Source: Yponomeuta sedellus | Taxonomy: Eukaryota > Arthropoda > Insecta > Lepidoptera > Yponomeutidae | Length of the DNA: 64,000 nucleotides | Direction of reading: 5' to 3' | NCBI GenBank assembly: GCA_934045075.1 | Contig: OW203746.1 | Location: forward strand, 868,001-932,000 | Translations under genes and position numbers: made by a program | Part shown: positions 59,842 through 64,000 of the stretch, one piece after another | Numbering within the stretch: the stretch's first letter is position 1 | How the letters are laid out: each line of letters starts with the position of its first letter | Notes under the pieces: model-generated | What the model was told of the DNA's origin: nothing | What the model saw: only the letters and a program-made list of their open reading frames with translations | The model's database searches: none

Positions 59842-60477
59842 TTTTAATAAGTAACTATATTTAGTAATTTAAGAAAACTCTGTGTCGCAAGTCGCGAGTA
59901 TTGTGATCAAAGACATGTTCCTAGTATTTTTAATAACCTATATAATTTCCTTAAATTGTTTTGAATCTCTAAAAATTATGGTTCATCTAATATTTTTTTG
60001 TTACCTTTATCTAATCTATGTCTATCATCTAGCATAGCTAGCATCTAAGTTATTGTCTACCATCTAAAATAAACAAATATTACGAAGCGGTCGAGGTTTT
60101 ATTGACATCACTAGATTTTTGTCGATAAATGTTTCGTTGAGTGCTGCTATCGGGTCGTAACGACCCAAAAAGTCTTAATAATTATTTTCATACCTTGTAG
60201 CTGTCGGAATTAGGGACGAACTTAGCTTTACACTAAGTATTTATTCAAAAATATGTCTAAATTATAAGATGTGCATAAAACATAAACAATGATTAGATTG
60301 ATTACTCTTCAAAGTGAAAAAGGCGAACAGGTCCTTTCGACCCGATAACGTCCTGCAGCAAAGTCTATCAACATGTCTAAGCGACCCGATATAGCACCAA
60401 CTGAAAGTAAGCAAAATTGGCCGCCGCGCTGAACGTGTTAATTAATAATGTATTAGATGTTATTACTTCTAAAGAGA

Positions 60478-60832
60478 ACAGAGAATAGTGTAAAGAGGTC
60501 CGAAATTTCACTGATGCCGGTCAGTCGCCCATTAGCTCAGTTGGAAAGAGCGTTGGCACGGTTAGCCAGAGGTCGCGGGTTCGAATCCCGGCATGGGTGG
60601 AATTTTTAGCCTCTAAATAGGTTTTTAAATCACGTATATTTAAGTTTCTCATTTATAGGTGGTTCAATCGATTAATTAATCGGTTGAACCAGCTATAAAT
60701 GAGAGCAAAAGGTTGATAGCATCATGAATTATATTTATGCTGAATTCATAAATACATAAATAAAATAGGTTTAAATAGGTTTTTAAATTTGTTCCTTAGC
60801 ACGGGTTAGTGCATTAAAAATAAAAATAGTGT
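60478..60832 (+). repeat. tRNA-like SINE family A copies
   Basis: 60478-60640 has a very clean tRNA-like part (CCCATTAGCTCAGTTGGAAA, GGTCGCGGGTTCGAATCCCG) with a 5-bp anticodon-like stem (TTGGC/GCCAG) but C instead of U before the anticodon position, so it is not a tRNA gene. At 60640-60700 an inverted repeat (GGTTCAATCGATTAATTAA) intervenes, then the family tail at 60760-60832. Confidence 0.75.
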
Positions 60833-61004
60833 ATACGTGATTTGTATAGAAGAAACCATCTTTTTTTAAACTCTGCGAATCAGAGCGAAATCTGGTCGGA
60901 CTCTTCCGCCAAAAATCAAATAAGTTAATCCGGATTTAAATCAATAATACTTCGGAGTTGCTTATGCATTATATTAAACAACATACATAGCTATATAAGC
61001 TCAC

Positions 61005-61345
61005 GCATGTATCCCAGAGGGATAGGCAGAGACCACAGGGACTGCCACTTGCCACGATCCTGACAGATCACCTTCGCTTCATAACCACCGGTTCCGGGTA
61101 CTTTCTATCTTACCCTTTGCTAATACATCCCCTATTTGGTCTATGCCTGGGACGTCCTTACCAGCCCTTCTGACAATTCTTATCACTACATCCTCTTTCA
61201 GTCTACAACGTTCTTTAGTCAGACTATTGCGTATCCTGTCATTCAAAGTAACACGACACATACTTCTCAAGGACCACATTTCTACTGCATTAATTCTACT
61301 TTCTTGCTTCTTTCGCCACACCCAAGTCTCGCTACTATACATAAG
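61005..61345 (-). pseudogene. RTE-like LINE C-terminus, copy 3, interrupted by a second LINE
   Basis: The minus-strand frame gives MYSSETWVWRKKQESRINAV, EMWSLRSMCRVTLNDRIRNS and GIDQIGDVLAKGKIESTRNR. An internal deletion removed the LRWFGHVERM part. Its upstream continuation is missing because LINE 2 begins at the ATTG repeat next to it. Confidence 0.65.
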
Positions 61346-61346
61346 T

Positions 61347-63110
61347 GTTCAATCAATCAATCAATCAATATATTTATTTGTGAACATAGGTATGTTTGCA
61401 ATAAAGGTCTTACGGTATAGTTTAGAGCGCTATGTTCTACCCAAAACAAATGTAGGTATACAAATATGTTTAAGCATGCACATGCACAATGAACGGAGTA
61501 ATGATTAAATTTTTAATATACTCAATCTAGAAATGTCATAGTTAATAGTTAGGTAAAATTATATGTCATACAGTAATGTCATGAAAGAAATGTCAAAAAT
61601 GTATTACAATAAATTATATAATAACGTCATTCAAAAATTCGTCTAAAGTATAATAACATTTGTCAATAAGAAATTGGCATAGTTTTTTTTTAAATTTCGA
61701 TGAATTCATATCTTTCATCTCGCTAGGTAATTTATTATAAATTTTTGGTGCCATACAGAAAAAGATTTTTGACATCAGAGCTGTTTTCATTTTGGGAAGG
61801 CTGAGCTTATCAATGTATTGTGACCGAATTAGTCCATGGCGAATTTGGGAAACCTTTACAAAGAGATCAGGATTTGTTTTTACGAAAATGGCCGTTTCAT
61901 ATATGTAGAGAGAGGGGAATGTAAGGATGTTGAGCGACTTGAAACTTGATTTACAACTCTCTTTGCTCGTAAGGCCACACATTGAACGAATGCATCTTTT
62001 CTGTGCTTTAAAAACGGTTTCACGTTGCGAAGAGTTACCCCAAAATATCACTCCATATCTTAGAGTCGACGCTACAAGACCATGGTATGCGGTGACCACT
62101 GCCCTGCGATTAAGTGTTTGTGCTAATTTAAATAAGAGGTATGCCGTGCAACTTAGTCGTTGGCACACAGCTTCGCATTCATATTTCCATATAAGTTTAT
62201 TATCAATTTTTAACCCGAGGAATTTAGTTATATCGACTGAATCAATTTTGGTTCCTTCGTAATTAACGTTTATGTTTTCAGCTTTATTAACGCGTCGAAA
62301 AAAATTCATATATTTTGTTTTGTCAATATTTATAATCAAGTTGTTATTATTAAGCCAAGTTATAATATCTTTTACAGCGTCATTAATATTATTTTCATAA
62401 TTGTCATAATTTTTGCATTCAATTGTCACTGTGCTGTCATCAGCATATAGGACCATAGGATATGCAATATGTTTTGGAAGATCATTAATATAGATTAAAA
62501 AGAGGAGCGGTCCCAATATACTTCTCTGAGGTACCCCACAATTAATTAACCGACTTTTAGATTAATAAGTAATTTCTTTTTTCGTTTGCGGGCAAATTTT
62601 TGATATTTCCGTTGATTGATGGCGATTTTCTAAGTATGATTCAATAAGTTTAAGTATATTTCCTCTTACTCCGTAAAATTCTAATTTTTTTAGTAACAAT
62701 TTATGATTCACATAGTCAAATGCTTTAGACAAGTCCATATAAATAGCGCATATTGGATTAGATGCGTCTAAATTTTTCATTACAATACTCATCAAGTCAA
62801 AGATTGCTAAATTTATAGTTTTTTTCTTCCTAAATCCCTTTTGTTCGTTGGTCAAAATAAGTTTTTTTTCGAAGTATGTTTCGAGTGCATTGTATATAAG
62901 TTTTTCGAATACTTTAGATATGATAGGTATCAAAGCCACTGGGCGGTAGTTGGTCATAATTTGTTTATCATCTTTTTTGTGTAGTGGTTTCACTATAACA
63001 GGTTTAAGTCGGTCTGGGTATATGCCTTGAATTATGCACTGATTAAAGATGTAGGATAGGATATGAGAAGTAACTGTCGATGTATATTTTACCACTTATA
63101 TTTTACCAGT
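61347..63110 (-). mobile_element. second LINE, 5'-truncated, ATTG-repeat tail
   Basis: The 3' end on the minus strand is a short (ATTG)n run at 61347-61371, preceded by a 3' UTR of about 240 bases. The reverse transcriptase runs from about 63095 to 61614. The 5' end at about 63110 lacks the endonuclease. It is inserted in or next to the RTE-like fragment. Confidence 0.75.
61614..63095 (-). pseudogene. reverse transcriptase of LINE 2, one nonsense codon
   Basis: One continuous frame with a single stop (TAA at 62562-62564). Motifs in order: KPVIVKPLHKKDDKQIMTNY, RPVALIPIISKVFEKLIYNA, FRKKKTINLAIFDL, MDLSKAFDYVNHKLLLKKLE, GVPQRSILGPLLFLIYINDL (Arg replaces the usual Gly of PQGS), YADDSTVTI (catalytic), FLGLKIDNKLIWKYECE. 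The C-terminus ends YYTLDEFLNDVII. The motif spacing fits a CR1/L2-group enzyme. It differs from the LINE at 15-18 kb, so a second family is active in this genome. Confidence 0.8.
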
Positions 63111-63535
63111 GTTGTTACCACATTATGAATAGCCAATCTAGCTCTTTTGGAGATAATTAAACAACATATTTGCAAAGAGCCTAGATGCTAGAGCTTAAAA
63201 TCGATGGTTTTCACTACAAAACTCGCTATGTTTAAGCATTAACAACAAATCACTTATGGCTAAAACAAATTGCCGCGCCCTGCTCTACACCCACCTCACT
63301 TAGCCGCGTATGACTTATTAACACCAATGACTAGATACTTACACGAGAAAATGGTAAACTTCCTAATGGAATGGGAAAGCCCATGTTTATCCTCATAGGG
63401 GGACGCTAAATATAAAACGACACCCAATTACACACCGCACCCTAATGACCAAGATATGCACTGTGCCAGATACACGTTCTCTGTATACATACAACCCAAA
63501 AAATTTCATGTCGGTATATACAGAAAATATTGGAA
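63111..63535. other. no gene recognised
   Basis: Unique-looking sequence, slightly less AT-rich, with no supportable frame. Confidence 0.3.
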
Positions 63536-63539
63536 TCAC

Positions 63540-63895
63540 TCGTAGCCCGAGTTGTCTGAGTGATCTTAAACGATCACGAAGGTTAAGAAACATTGGGCGT
63601 GTTCAGTGCATGGATGGGTGACCGACTATGACTAACGCTAGTGGCATTTTTCCGAGCGGTTCCGTGCTTAGCCAGGCTCGTTAAGCAGTTGTTGCCTGTT
63701 GCCGTCGATAGATGGCAGTCGTTAAGCCAACTCAGACGCCTTAGGGGCGGCTTGAAAACTTCTGACAGTAAGACAAGCCACTAGTCTTACAAGCCTCCAG
63801 CAATGCAGATTTGACCCCCGTGGTGTTGTATGACCTATACCTTCCTTAGAGAAAAGACCCTTGTCCCTCGGTGTGGACATAATGGGTTGATGAAG
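63540..63895 (+). mobile_element. 5S rRNA-derived SINE (family C), copy with the longest 5S match
   Basis: CGATCACGAAGGTTAAGAAA, CATTGGGCGTG and CATGGATGGGTGACCG align with 5S rRNA positions covering the A-box to C-box region (insect 5S: CGATCACCGAAGTTAAGC, then CTTGGATGGGTGACCG). The body GGTTCCGTGCTTAGCCAGGC and a tail GGTGTGGACATAATGGGTTG follow, ending GATGAAGATAC. Confidence 0.8.
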
Positions 63896-63899
63896 ATAC

Positions 63900-64000
63900 G
63901 GAAAATATACTTGGGTTAAGCAATAGCAGGCGCGGTCAGGTACTGGATGGGTGACCAATGTGACCATCCCACGATTAGCACTAGTGGCATTTTTCCGCTT
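63900..64000 (+). mobile_element. 5S rRNA-derived SINE (family C), start of another copy at the window edge
   Basis: TTGGGTTAAGCAATAGCAGG, CGCGGTCAGGTACTGGATGG and GATTAGCACTAGTGGCATTT. It is the head-to-tail neighbour of the previous copy and is cut by the window end. Confidence 0.75.

Larger units (their letters stand above)
56116..60437 (+). mobile_element. piggyBac-like transposon, 4.3 kb, both ends and TTAA duplication present
   Basis: TTAA at 56112-56115 and 60438-60441 flank ends CACGTTCAGTACGGC and (complement) CACGTTCAGCGCGGC, a 15-bp TIR with two differences. Subterminal copies of ATCGGGTCG, often as GGGTCGAAAGGACCC-type palindromes, lie at about 56131, 56311, 56363, 56391, 60149, 60337 and 60381. 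Inside is a three-part broken transposase. The ends look competent, so the copy could still be mobilised by a related transposase; this is inference. Confidence 0.92.

Noticed and set aside
60528..60600. tRNA gene
   Set aside because: Boxes A and B and stems are good, but position 33 is C instead of U, the acceptor stem has mismatches, and the whole unit is one of about ten dispersed family A repeats.

Overview
The window is a piece of insect nuclear DNA, almost certainly lepidopteran (moth or butterfly). It is AT-rich, its genes have introns with GT..AG borders, and it carries repeat families typical of Lepidoptera: tRNA-like SINEs, RTE- and CR1-type LINE fragments, Penelope ends and piggyBac with TTAA sites. 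Most of the 64 kb is nested mobile DNA.

Two host genes can be assembled by hand from splice sites and reading frame, and they are convergent. On the + strand, six coding exons between 24043 and 32435 join without a frame break into a 309-codon protein with an RRM-like segment. I do not recognise it. On the - strand, three coding exons (39778-39512, 35181-35046, 34645-33417) join into a 543-codon SLC2/MFS sugar transporter resembling facilitated trehalose transporter Tret1. A possible 5' noncoding exon lies near 47 kb. A 5'-truncated transporter C-terminus lies at 9342-9710 (-). A possible terminal exon of another gene ends at base 135.

Mobile DNA, left to right: a long-TIR foldback (1011-1836) holding a LINE tail; a palindromic MITE inside a 5S-rRNA-derived SINE (3085-3665); a 2.2-kb TIR element keeping a psq-type HTH and a damaged PHD-like finger (5024-7260), itself inside an older repeat; Penelope-like ends (11.4, 21.5, 29.8, 39, 40, 42.5 kb), one with a GIY-YIG remnant; a 3.75-kb CR1-type LINE inside a palindromic element (14711-18762); a PIF/Harbinger-type MITE (24355-24544); a TIR element with a hammerhead-like fold (37013-37272); a TIR element holding about 100 TATG repeats (40718-41571); a 1.1-kb segment rich in GGCCGAAA motifs (45130-46258); a complete piggyBac element with TTAA duplications and a broken transposase (56116-60437); and a second, 5'-truncated LINE (61347-63110). 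At least a dozen copies or fragments of the 5S-derived SINE and about ten of a tRNA-like family are scattered throughout.

From 47.2 to 55.4 kb the sequence is mostly unique, AT-rich and without supportable coding sequence. All family assignments come from reading motifs; no database search was run.
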